DNA of 64,000 nucleotides. Source: Pseudoroseicyclus_A sp041714655. GTDB lineage: Bacteria; Pseudomonadota; Alphaproteobacteria; Rhodobacterales; Rhodobacteraceae. A program made the position numbers and the translations under genes. Position 1 is the first letter of the stretch, and each line of letters starts with the position of its first letter. Location: positions 1,488,001 to 1,552,000 of the forward strand of contig NZ_CP168219.1 of NCBI RefSeq assembly GCF_041714655.1. Direction: 5' to 3'. The notes beneath the pieces were generated by a model. That model made no database searches and was not told the origin of the DNA. It saw only the letters and a program-made list of their open reading frames with translations. This document shows, piece after piece, positions 35,994-42,749 of the stretch.

Positions 35994-37274
35994 ATGGCGG
36001 TCGAGCGAACGGATGTGCTGGTGGTCGGCGCGGGGCAGGCGGGGATCGCCATGAGCGAGCACCTCTCCCGCCAAAAGATCCCGCATCTCGTCCTCGAACG
36101 CGGCCGGATCGCGGAGAAATGGCAATCGGGCCGCTGGGATTCGCTCGTGACCAACGGCCCCGTCTGGCACGATTGCTTCCCCGGCCTCACCTTCGAGGGC
36201 GACACCGAGGCCTTCGCGCCGAAGGAGGAGGTCGCCGCCTATTTCCGCCGCTATGCGGAGATGATCGAGGCGCCGGTCCGCACGGGCGTCGAGGTCACCG
36301 AGGCGCGGCGCTGCGAGGGGCGGCCGGGCTTTCATGTCACCACATCGGAGGGGGAGGTCGAGGCGCGCTTCCTCGTCGCCGCGACCGGTGCCTTTCAGGT
36401 GCCGGTGATCCCTGATGTGGTGCCGCAGACGCCCGGGCTCACGCAGATCCATTCCTCCGACTACCGGAACCCCGGCCAGCTCCCCGAGGGCGGCGTGCTC
36501 GTCGTCGGCGCCGGGGCCTCCGGCGCGCAGATCGCCGAGGAGCTGCTGGAGGCGGGCAGGGCGGTGCATCTCGCCATCGGCGATCACGACCGGCCGCCGC
36601 GGCGCTACCGGGGGCGCGACTTCACCTGGTGGCTCGGGGTGCTCAACAAATGGGATGCCGAGGCCACCCCCGGCGATTCGCATGTGACCATCGCCGTCAG
36701 CGGCGTCGGCGGCGGCAAGACCGTCGACTTTCGGGCGCTGGCGGCGCGGGGGCTTCATCTGCATGGGCGGCTCGAGCGGCATGACCGGGGCACGGTGCAT
36801 TTCGCCCCCGACCTCGCCCGCAGTCTCGCCGATGGCGACGCCAGCTACCTCAAGCTCCTCGACGAGGCGGATGCCTTCGTGCTGCGCAACGGGCTGAGCC
36901 TGCCGGAGGAGCCGGAGGCGCGGGAGATGCTGCCCGATCCGCCCTCCGTCACCGATCCCGTCCTCTCGCTCGACCTGACGGCGGAGGGGATCACGACGAT
37001 CCTCTGGGCCACCGGCTTCCGGCAGGATTATTCCTGGCTCAAGACCGACAGTTTCGACGAGGACGGCCACCCGATCCACACCCGCGGCATCGGGCAGGAG
37101 CCGGGGACGTATTTCCTCGGCCTGCCCTGGCAGACGCGGCGCGGCTCCTCCTTCATCTGGGGGGTCTGGTACGATGCCGGCTATATCGCCGATCACATCG
37201 CCAAGCAGCGCGGCTATCTCGATTTCTCGCCGCCCCGCCCGATCCAGGAGCGCGACCCCGAAAGGAAAGCCTGA
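35994..37274 (+). CDS. flavin-containing monooxygenase-like oxidoreductase
   Basis: A 426-residue flavoprotein of the CzcO/FMO-like group. The FAD-binding VVGAGQAGIAMSEHL is at residues 9-23, a second Rossmann motif VVGAGASGAQIAEEL near residue 168 is for NADPH, and TILWATGFRQDYSWL near residue 335 matches the late FMO ATG motif. The ATG at 35994 has GGGGG upstream; the open frame before it is repeat sequence. Its TGA overlaps the RidA start (TGATG), so three downstream genes are coupled. The substrate is unknown; the partners suggest a nitrogen compound (inference). Confidence 0.86.
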   Translation: MAVERTDVLVVGAGQAGIAMSEHLSRQKIPHLVLERGRIAEKWQSGRWDSLVTNGPVWHDCFPGLTFEGDTEAFAPKEEVAAYFRRYAEMIEAPVRTGVEVTEARRCEGRPGFHVTTSEGEVEARFLVAATGAFQVPVIPDVVPQTPGLTQIHSSDYRNPGQLPEGGVLVVGAGASGAQIAEELLEAGRAVHLAIGDHDRPPRRYRGRDFTWWLGVLNKWDAEATPGDSHVTIAVSGVGGGKTVDFRALAARGLHLHGRLERHDRGTVHFAPDLARSLADGDASYLKLLDEADAFVLRNGLSLPEEPEAREMLPDPPSVTDPVLSLDLTAEGITTILWATGFRQDYSWLKTDSFDEDGHPIHTRGIGQEPGTYFLGLPWQTRRGSSFIWGVWYDAGYIADHIAKQRGYLDFSPPRPIQERDPERKA

Positions 37275-37684
37275 TGGCACATCAACGCATCCGCCCCTTC
37301 AACACGGGCGACACCTATCCCGAGCAGCGGCTCGACAACGACCTCGCGCAGGGCGTCGTCGCCTCGGGGCGGGTCGTCTACCTTCGCGGCCAGTGCCCGC
37401 AGGACCTCGACACGGCGGAGAACATCGCCAGCCACGACCCGGCCGAGCAGGCGCACAAGGTGATGCAGAACATCCGCCAGCTCATCGAGGAGGCGGGCGG
37501 CGAGATGGCGCATCTGGTGAAGCTCGTCGTCTACCTGACGGACATCCGCAACCGCGAGCCGGTCTACCGGGTGATGGGCGAATACATCCGCGGCGTGCAT
37601 CCCGTCTGCACCGGGCTCGTCGTCGTGGCGCTGGCCCGGCCGGAATGGCTGGTCGAGATCGACGCAACGGCGGTGATCCCGTGA
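37274..37684 (+). CDS. RidA family (YjgF/UK114) protein
   Basis: A 136-residue protein of the RidA superfamily, whose best-known members hydrolyse reactive enamine/imine intermediates to ketones and ammonia. VVYLRGQCPQDLDT and VKLVVYLTDIRNREPVYRVMGEY are the core strands and helix. The arginine usual for enamine deaminases appears to be replaced near the end (TGLVVVALARPEWLVEIDATAV keeps LARPE), so activity must be tested. It is coupled to the monooxygenase upstream (TGATG) and DUF1028 downstream (GTGA). Confidence 0.88.
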   Translation: MAHQRIRPFNTGDTYPEQRLDNDLAQGVVASGRVVYLRGQCPQDLDTAENIASHDPAEQAHKVMQNIRQLIEEAGGEMAHLVKLVVYLTDIRNREPVYRVMGEYIRGVHPVCTGLVVVALARPEWLVEIDATAVIP

Positions 37685-38352
37685 CCTTCTCCATCGTCGG
37701 CCGCTGTGCGGAGACGGGGCAACTGGGGATGGCCATCGCCTCCTCCTCGCCCGCCGTCGCCGCCCGCTGCGCCTTCGCCCGCGCCGGGGTGGGCGCGGTG
37801 GCGACGCAGAACGTCACCAACCCGGCGCTCGGGCCGGCGGTGCTGGCGCGGTTGGCGAAGGGGATGGAGGCCGAGGCGGCGCTGGCGGCGGTGATGGGGG
37901 AGGAGCACTTCCCCGAATTCCGTCAGGTGCTTGCGGTCGATTCCTCAGGCAGAACCGCCGTGCATTCCGGGCCCCGGGCGCTCGGCACATGGTCCTCCGC
38001 CATCGGCGAGGATTGCGCGGCCGGCGGCAACCTTCTTGCCGATGCCGGCGTCCCGGCGGCGATGGTTGCGGGCTTCTCCGCACCGGGTGCGCTCGGCGAC
38101 CGGCTGATCGCCGCCATGGTGGCCGGGCTACGCGCCGGCGGCGAGGCCGGGCCGATCCATTCCGCCGGGATGCTGCTCGTCCATGAAGAGGCCTGGCCCT
38201 ATGCCGAGCTCCGCTGCGACTGGACGGAGGGCGACCCGGTGGCCGAGATCGCCCGCGCGTGGGAGGTCTATGCCCCCCAGGCGGCCGACTACGTCACCCG
38301 CGCGCTCGACCCGACGGCTGCGCCCTCCTACGGGGTGCCGGGGGACGAGTAG
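37681..38352 (+). CDS. DUF1028 family protein
   Basis: A 223-residue protein of the DUF1028 family (predicted Ntn-hydrolase-like fold, reaction unknown). The start is GTG at 37681, overlapping the RidA stop by four bases. Family markers are FSIVGRCAETGQLGMAIASSSPAVAARCAFA at the N terminus, then VGAVATQNVTNPALG and HSAGMLLVHEEAWPYAELRCDW. The new N terminus after Met removal would begin TFSIV, consistent with an autoprocessed or Thr-nucleophile enzyme, but that is inference. Its last 25 bases overlap the converging membrane-protein gene. Confidence 0.87.
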   Translation: MTFSIVGRCAETGQLGMAIASSSPAVAARCAFARAGVGAVATQNVTNPALGPAVLARLAKGMEAEAALAAVMGEEHFPEFRQVLAVDSSGRTAVHSGPRALGTWSSAIGEDCAAGGNLLADAGVPAAMVAGFSAPGALGDRLIAAMVAGLRAGGEAGPIHSAGMLLVHEEAWPYAELRCDWTEGDPVAEIARAWEVYAPQAADYVTRALDPTAAPSYGVPGDE

Positions 38353-38792
38353 TCCTTCGGCAGGGCGATCACGAAGACCTCCGCCGCGACCAGCAGCGTC
38401 AGCGCGAGCTGCAGAAGGAGCCCCCTTTGCCCGCCGTCGGTGAGGTCGAGCCCCTCGCTGAGCCAGACCGCCACGCCCACGACGAGCACGAAGACGAGCC
38501 CCGCCGACAGATGCGCCCAGAGGAGCGGTTGCGCCTTCAGCGCCGTCTCGAACCGCCGCGCCATGGCGGCGGCGAAGAACACCACCGGGATCGAGCCGAG
38601 CGCCACGAAGCCGCCGAGGAAGGGGAAGAAACGGATATAGGTCCAGAGGAAGTCGCCGGGCTCCCGCCAGCCGCCGGCGATCAACCCGTAGAGCGGGAAG
38701 ATCAGCAGAAGTTCGGCCGCAAGGGCCGCGGCCCAGGCCTTGAAGACGGCATTCTCCGCCGGGGTCGCCGCTCGGCCGCCCTGGCGATGCAT
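38328..38792 (-). CDS. hypothetical four-helix membrane protein
   Basis: About 154 residues with four hydrophobic segments (near residues 18-38, 50-75, 90-110 and 128-148 counted from MHRQGG). No family recognised. The ATG at 38792 is 10 bases past the gpt stop. A TTG at 38798 lies eight bases from AAGGA and is an alternative; a still earlier ATG at 38831 would overlap gpt by 29 bases. It is probably co-transcribed with gpt, and its 3' end overlaps DUF1028 on the other strand. Confidence 0.75.
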   Translation of the reverse strand: MHRQGGRAATPAENAVFKAWAAALAAELLLIFPLYGLIAGGWREPGDFLWTYIRFFPFLGGFVALGSIPVVFFAAAMARRFETALKAQPLLWAHLSAGLVFVLVVGVAVWLSEGLDLTDGGQRGLLLQLALTLLVAAEVFVIALPKDYSSPGTP

Positions 38793-38802
38793 GCGCAAGA
38801 GG

Positions 38803-39306
38803 TCAGTCCTTGCCCCGGTAGGGCTCGACATATTGCAGGGCCATGTCCCAGGGGAAGAAGATCCAGGTGTCCTGGCTCACGCCCGTGATGAAGGTATCCA
38901 CCATCGCCTCGCCCTTGGGCTTGGCATAGACCGTGGCGAAATGCGCCTTCGGATAGAGATCGCGGACGAGCTCCAGCGTCTTGCCCGTGTCGACGAGGTC
39001 GTCGACGACGAGAATGCCGGTGCCGTCGCCCATCATCTCGGCGTCCGGATGCTTGAGGACATTCGCCGAAGCCTGGCTCTGGTGATCGTAGCTCTTGACG
39101 CTGATCGTATCGACCGTGCGGATGTCGAGCTCGCGGGCCACGATCATCGCCGGGGCCATGCCGCCGCGGGTGATCGCCACCACGGCCCGCCATCCGCCCT
39201 CCGGCCCCCGCCCGTCGAGCCGCCAGGCGAGCGCGCGCGCGTCGCGATGGAGCTGGTCCCAGGAGACGTGAAAACCCTTTTCATGGGGCAGGCGGTCGGC
39301 GGCCAT
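38803..39306 (-). CDS. gpt: xanthine-guanine phosphoribosyltransferase
   Basis: A 167-residue purine-salvage enzyme that converts xanthine or guanine plus PRPP into XMP or GMP. The PRPP-binding motif VVDDLVDTGKT is at residues 100-110. VVAITRGGMAPAMI near residue 43 and SYDHQSQ near residue 72 match the Gpt subfamily, as does FFPWDMALQ near the end. The ATG at 39306 has GGAGA seven bases upstream. The hypothetical membrane-protein gene follows 10 bases later. Confidence 0.92.
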   Translation of the reverse strand: MAADRLPHEKGFHVSWDQLHRDARALAWRLDGRGPEGGWRAVVAITRGGMAPAMIVARELDIRTVDTISVKSYDHQSQASANVLKHPDAEMMGDGTGILVVDDLVDTGKTLELVRDLYPKAHFATVYAKPKGEAMVDTFITGVSQDTWIFFPWDMALQYVEPYRGKD

Positions 39307-39388
39307 CGGCAAGTCTCCGTCACGGGGTCGGTGGTCGTGTCCGCCCGGCAGGGCGGCAGGGCAGGCCCGACGGGCCCGCGGGCCTTTT

Positions 39389-40192
39389 CTACTTCTCGAT
39401 ATCGGGGGCGTCGACCGCCTTCATGCCGACGACATGGTAGCCGGCATCCACATGCAGGCATTCGCCGGTGACGCCGGAGCCGAGGTCGGACAGAAGATAG
39501 AGCGCCGATTTGCCCACATCGCCTGTGGTGACATTGCGGCGGAGCGGCGAGTTGTATTCGTTCCACTTCAGGATGTAGCGGAAATCGCCGATGCCCGAGG
39601 CCGCCAGCGTCTTGATCGGCCCGGCGGAAATGGCGTTGACGCGAATGCCGTCCTTGCCGAGATCCTCCGCCATGTAGCGGACGGAGGCCTCGAGCGCCGC
39701 CTTGGCGAGGCCCTGGACGTTGTAATGCGGCATGACCTTTTCGGAGCCGTAATAGGTCAGCGTCACCATCGAGCCGCCCTCGTTCATCATCGCCGCGGCG
39801 CGCCGGGCGACGGCGGTGAAGGAATAGACCGAGATGTCCATCGAGACGCGGAAGTTCTCGCGGCTGGTGTCGACATAGCGGCCGCGAAGCTCGTTTTTAT
39901 CAGAAAAGGCAATGGCATGGACGAGGAAGTCGATGTTGTCCCACCGCTCCTTCAGGGCGGTGAAGAGCCCGTCGATCGACTCGTCGGAGCCCACGTCGCA
40001 TTCCGCCATGAAATCGGAGCCGAGCGAGGCCGCGAGCGGCTCCACGCGCTTCTTCAGCGCTTCGCCCTGGTAGGAGAACGCCAGCTCGGCGCCCGCCTCC
40101 GCCAGTGCCTTCGCGATGCCCCAGGCGATCGACTTGTCATTCGCCAGCCCCATGATGAGGCCGCGTTTGCCCTCCATCAACCGATCGCCCAT
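39389..40192 (-). CDS. fabI: enoyl-[acyl-carrier-protein] reductase (NADH), FabI type
   Basis: A 267-residue short-chain dehydrogenase-fold enzyme that makes the last reduction of each fatty acid elongation cycle. It has the FabI dinucleotide segment GLIMGLANDKSIAWGIA (residues 11-27), the catalytic Tyr157-x6-Lys164 (YNVQGLAK) and SAGPIKTLAASGI near residue 190, the substrate-binding loop. FabI is a triclosan target in general. AGGG lies near the ATG. It stands alone with a promoter in the divergent gap to pdxH. Confidence 0.95.
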   Translation of the reverse strand: MGDRLMEGKRGLIMGLANDKSIAWGIAKALAEAGAELAFSYQGEALKKRVEPLAASLGSDFMAECDVGSDESIDGLFTALKERWDNIDFLVHAIAFSDKNELRGRYVDTSRENFRVSMDISVYSFTAVARRAAAMMNEGGSMVTLTYYGSEKVMPHYNVQGLAKAALEASVRYMAEDLGKDGIRVNAISAGPIKTLAASGIGDFRYILKWNEYNSPLRRNVTTGDVGKSALYLLSDLGSGVTGECLHVDAGYHVVGMKAVDAPDIEK

Positions 40193-40226
40193 CTCACCCT
40201 CTTGCCTTGCTGCCCCCCGCCCTCAT

Positions 40227-40255
40227 CCTCTAGGCGATAGCTAAGATTGCATCAA
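40227..40255 (-). promoter_or_regulatory. probable fabI promoter
   Basis: On the minus strand TTGATG (40250-40255) and TAGAGG (40227-40232) are 17 bases apart, giving a leader of about 28 bases before the fabI ATG. Confidence 0.55.
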
Positions 40256-40302
40256 GGCGTCGCGCGGCCAAGGGTCGCCGGCATGTACCCGGGGAGGCGC
40301 AG

Positions 40303-40908
40303 GTGGGTGAGAGGCAAGGGATTTTTGCGGGCGATGACCCTTTCGCGCTGGCGCGGGCCTGGCTGGCGGAGGCCGCGGCCAGCGAGCCGCGCGATGCCAA
40401 TGCCATGGCGCTGGCAACGGCGGATGCCGCCGGCCTGCCCGATGTGCGCATGGTGCTTCTGAAGGAGATCGAGGACGACGGATTCGTCTTCTACACCAAC
40501 TACGAGAGCGCCAAGGGGCAGGAGCTGGCGGAAAATCCGCAGGCGGCGCTGGTGCTGCACTGGAAGTCCCTCGGCCGCCAGGTGCGGGCGCGGGGGGCGG
40601 TGGAGCGCGTCGAGGGGGAGCAGGCCGATGCCTATTACCGCTCCCGCGCGCTGCAGAGCCGGCTCGGCGCCTGGGCCTCGCAGCAAAGCCGCCCGCTCGC
40701 CAGCCGCGCGGCGCTGATGGCCGAGGTGGCGAAGGTGGGCCTGCGCCACGGCACCGACCCGGAGCGGCCGCCCTACTGGGGCGGCTTTCGAATCCGCCCC
40801 TCCCAGATGGAATTCTGGGCCGACGGCGCCTACCGGTTGCACGACCGTTTTCGGTGGACGCGTCAAACGGGCACGCTCGCGTGGAAAGTTGACCGTCTGA
40901 ACCCCTGA
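40303..40908 (+). CDS. pdxH: pyridoxamine 5'-phosphate oxidase
   Basis: A 201-residue FMN enzyme that makes pyridoxal 5'-phosphate. FMN- and substrate-binding segments are RMVLLKEIEDDGFVFYTNY near residues 49-67, SAKGQELAENPQAALV after it, and SRLGAWASQQSRPL near residue 120. The C terminus has FWADGAYRLHDRFRWTR, as in the family. The start is GTG at 40303 with GGGGAGG upstream; no good ATG exists nearby. It is divergent from fabI. Confidence 0.93.
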   Translation: MGERQGIFAGDDPFALARAWLAEAAASEPRDANAMALATADAAGLPDVRMVLLKEIEDDGFVFYTNYESAKGQELAENPQAALVLHWKSLGRQVRARGAVERVEGEQADAYYRSRALQSRLGAWASQQSRPLASRAALMAEVAKVGLRHGTDPERPPYWGGFRIRPSQMEFWADGAYRLHDRFRWTRQTGTLAWKVDRLNP

Positions 40909-41029
40909 AAACCGCGCTTCGTGAAATGAAGGCGTTGCTAAGGGGGTTGTAATTAAAGCCCAGATTGGGTCAGTTTCTCGGTCAAGGACAGAAGGCGGTA
41001 CGCCACTCACCTGCCGCCGGGGACCGGTA

Positions 41030-41578
41030 ATGATGCAGACATACGATGCTGACCGGCCCGCGTTGCAGGGTCAGGTTAAATGGTTTGACCCGGCCAAGGG
41101 GTTCGGGTTCGTGATAGCCGACAGCGGCGGGCCGGATATCCTGCTCCACGCCAATGTCCTGAGGAATTTCGGGCAGAGTTCCGTGGCCGACGGCTCCCGC
41201 ATCGAGCTGCGGGTGCAGCAGACCGATCGCGGCATGCAGGCGACGGAGGTGATTGCCATCGCGCCGCCCGCCGGGCCGGTGAATGCCGTCCTTGCCGATC
41301 TCGCCGAGCTCGACCCCGACATGCTCGCCTCCCGGCCGCTGGAGCCGGCCCGCGTCAAATGGTTCGACAAGGGGAAGGGGTTTGGGTTTGCCAATGTCTT
41401 CGGCCTCGGCGACGATGTGTTCATTCACGTCGAGGTGCTGCGCAAGTCGGGCCTCGCCGATCTCATGCCCGGCGAAGCCGTCTGCCTTCGGGTGATCGAC
41501 GGCAAGCGCGGGCGGATGGCAACGGAGGTGCTGCCTTGGGATTCCGCCCTGTCAGAGGAAGGCTCGGAAGAGCCGTAG
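41030..41578 (+). CDS. double cold-shock-domain protein
   Basis: A 182-residue nucleic-acid-binding protein with two cold-shock domains (about residues 12-78 and 106-175). Each has RNP1 (KGFGFV at 23-28; KGFGFA at 116-121) and RNP2 (DILLH; DVFIHV) plus VKWFD, separated by a short acidic linker. Tandem CSD proteins of this size are common in alphaproteobacteria and probably act as RNA chaperones. The 3' end overlaps the DUF192 gene by 43 bases in another frame. Confidence 0.9.
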   Translation: MMQTYDADRPALQGQVKWFDPAKGFGFVIADSGGPDILLHANVLRNFGQSSVADGSRIELRVQQTDRGMQATEVIAIAPPAGPVNAVLADLAELDPDMLASRPLEPARVKWFDKGKGFGFANVFGLGDDVFIHVEVLRKSGLADLMPGEAVCLRVIDGKRGRMATEVLPWDSALSEEGSEEP

Positions 41579-42054
41579 GCCGCGCGATTCTTGCCGCCAC
41601 GCTCGCCACCACAGCCGTCACAGCCGCCGCCACAGCCGCCTGGGCCGTCGATTGCGACGAGGGCCGCGTCACGCTGCGCGGCGACTGGGGGCAGGCGAAG
41701 TTCACGGTCGAGCTGGCCGACGAGCCGGCGGAGCGCTCGCAGGGCCTCATGAACGTGCCCGAGATGCCGATGCTGGCCGGGATGCTCTTCGTCTACGAAG
41801 AGCCGACTCACGCCACCTTCTGGATGCGCAACACGCTCATCCCGCTCGACATGCTGTTCTTCGACCCCGAGGGCCGGCTGGTGACGCTGCATGAGAATGC
41901 CGTGCCGATGGACGAGACCGTCATAGATGGCGGCACCGGCATCCAGTACGTGCTCGAGATCAACGGCGGCATGGCGGCGCGGCTCGGCATCGCGGAGGGA
42001 GACCTCATGGCCCATCCCGCGCTCGGCGAGGGCGCGGCGCTCGCCTGCGACTGA
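41536..42054 (+). CDS. DUF192 family exported protein
   Basis: A 172-residue DUF192 protein, function unknown. The signal peptide has an Arg-rich n-region, a long Ala/Thr h-region and AWA before VDCDEG near residue 37. The mature part has the family core: ERSQGLMNVPEMPMLAGMLFVY, then FWMRNTLIPLDMLFFD and the late GGMAARLGI. No ATG or GTG gives this signal peptide. TTG at 41536, with GGAGG seven bases upstream, does, so the gene starts inside the cold-shock gene and is probably translated by coupling with it. Confidence 0.87.
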   Translation: MGFRPVRGRLGRAVGRAILAATLATTAVTAAATAAWAVDCDEGRVTLRGDWGQAKFTVELADEPAERSQGLMNVPEMPMLAGMLFVYEEPTHATFWMRNTLIPLDMLFFDPEGRLVTLHENAVPMDETVIDGGTGIQYVLEINGGMAARLGIAEGDLMAHPALGEGAALACD

Positions 42055-42057
42055 CCT

Positions 42058-42086
42058 TTGCGTTCGGGCAGGGCGCGGGGTAGAGA
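42058..42086 (+). promoter_or_regulatory. probable promoter of tRNA-Pro
   Basis: TTGCGT (42058-42063) and TAGAGA (42081-42086), spaced by 17 bases, place the start near the tRNA 5' end at 42095. Confidence 0.55.
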
Positions 42087-42094
42087 ACCGGCGT

Positions 42095-42171
42095 CGGGGC
42101 GTAGCGCAGCCTGGTAGCGCATCTGCTTTGGGAGCAGAGGGTCGCAGGTTCGAATCCTGCCGCCCCGACCA
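42095..42171 (+). tRNA. tRNA-Pro (anticodon TGG)
   Basis: A 77-base tRNA with encoded CCA. Acceptor stem CGGGGCG/CGCCCCG, anticodon arm TCTGC-TTTGGGA-GCAGA giving TGG (reads CCN), T arm GCAGG-TTCGAAT-CCTGC. Confidence 0.97.
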
Positions 42172-42749
42172 ATCCGCATATCAGTTCCATGAGCGCGGCT
42201 CTGCGCCGGCCCGGGCTTGGGGCCGGGCATGGGCAGCCCCGGCCGATTCTCCTGCCGCCCATATGTTGCGATTCCATGACAGCCGGCGGCGCCCCGCCGT
42301 TCTCCCTCCAGATTTGCCCATCATTTGTGCGGCGGCTACAATCGGTGGTATGCCGCCCCAGAGTTTGATGTGACCCTTGAGAACTGGCGGCCAAGCGGCT
42401 GCCCGTCTTGGATTTCTCCCGTCGGCCCTGCCTCGGGAGAACCCTGTGAGCAAATCTGTGCGGGAATCGGGTGAGCCACGGTCAAGCGCAAAAACCGCCC
42501 CAGAGGGGTGAAAAATCCGTTGACCTCGACCGTGAAAACCGGCCAGCTAGTGGGCGTCGACCCGATGCACACAAGATGTAGTGGTCGCAGGTTGCGAGAG
42601 CAGGTCTACTGATATTCCGCGGCGCCCCTTGACCGAAGGGGGCCGTCTGCCCCGGTGAGGGGTCCTGGCTTTCGCGCATCGTGACGCCCCGCCGAGGGGC
42701 GTTCTGGACACCAGACGGGCAGAAGCCCGCGAGCCGAACGAGGTAAGGG
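42172..42749. other. long untranslated region before nrdJ
   Basis: A 578-base gap with no credible gene. It holds the NrdR-like boxes (below), a TTGACC at 42520-42525 that may be the nrdJ -35, and a leader hairpin ACGCCCC/GGGGCGT (42684-42690 and 42696-42702). A smaller stem, CGGGC-AGAA-GCCCG (42716-42729), sits 20 bases before the start codon. I found no cobalamin-riboswitch core. Confidence 0.6.
42538..42584 (+). promoter_or_regulatory. tandem NrdR-like boxes before nrdJ
   Basis: ACACAAGATGTAGTGG (42569-42584) matches most positions of the known NrdR box (acaCwAtATaTwGtgt). Exactly 31 bases upstream ACCGGCCAGCTAGTGG (42538-42553) is a weaker copy sharing TAGTGG. A spacing of about three helical turns is typical of NrdR pairs. 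Confidence 0.65.

Noticed and set aside
42600..42745. Cobalamin riboswitch before the B12-dependent reductase
   Set aside because: Only a CCCGCGAGCC stretch recalls the 3' part; the B12-box and core helices are missing, and class II enzymes are not normally under this control.
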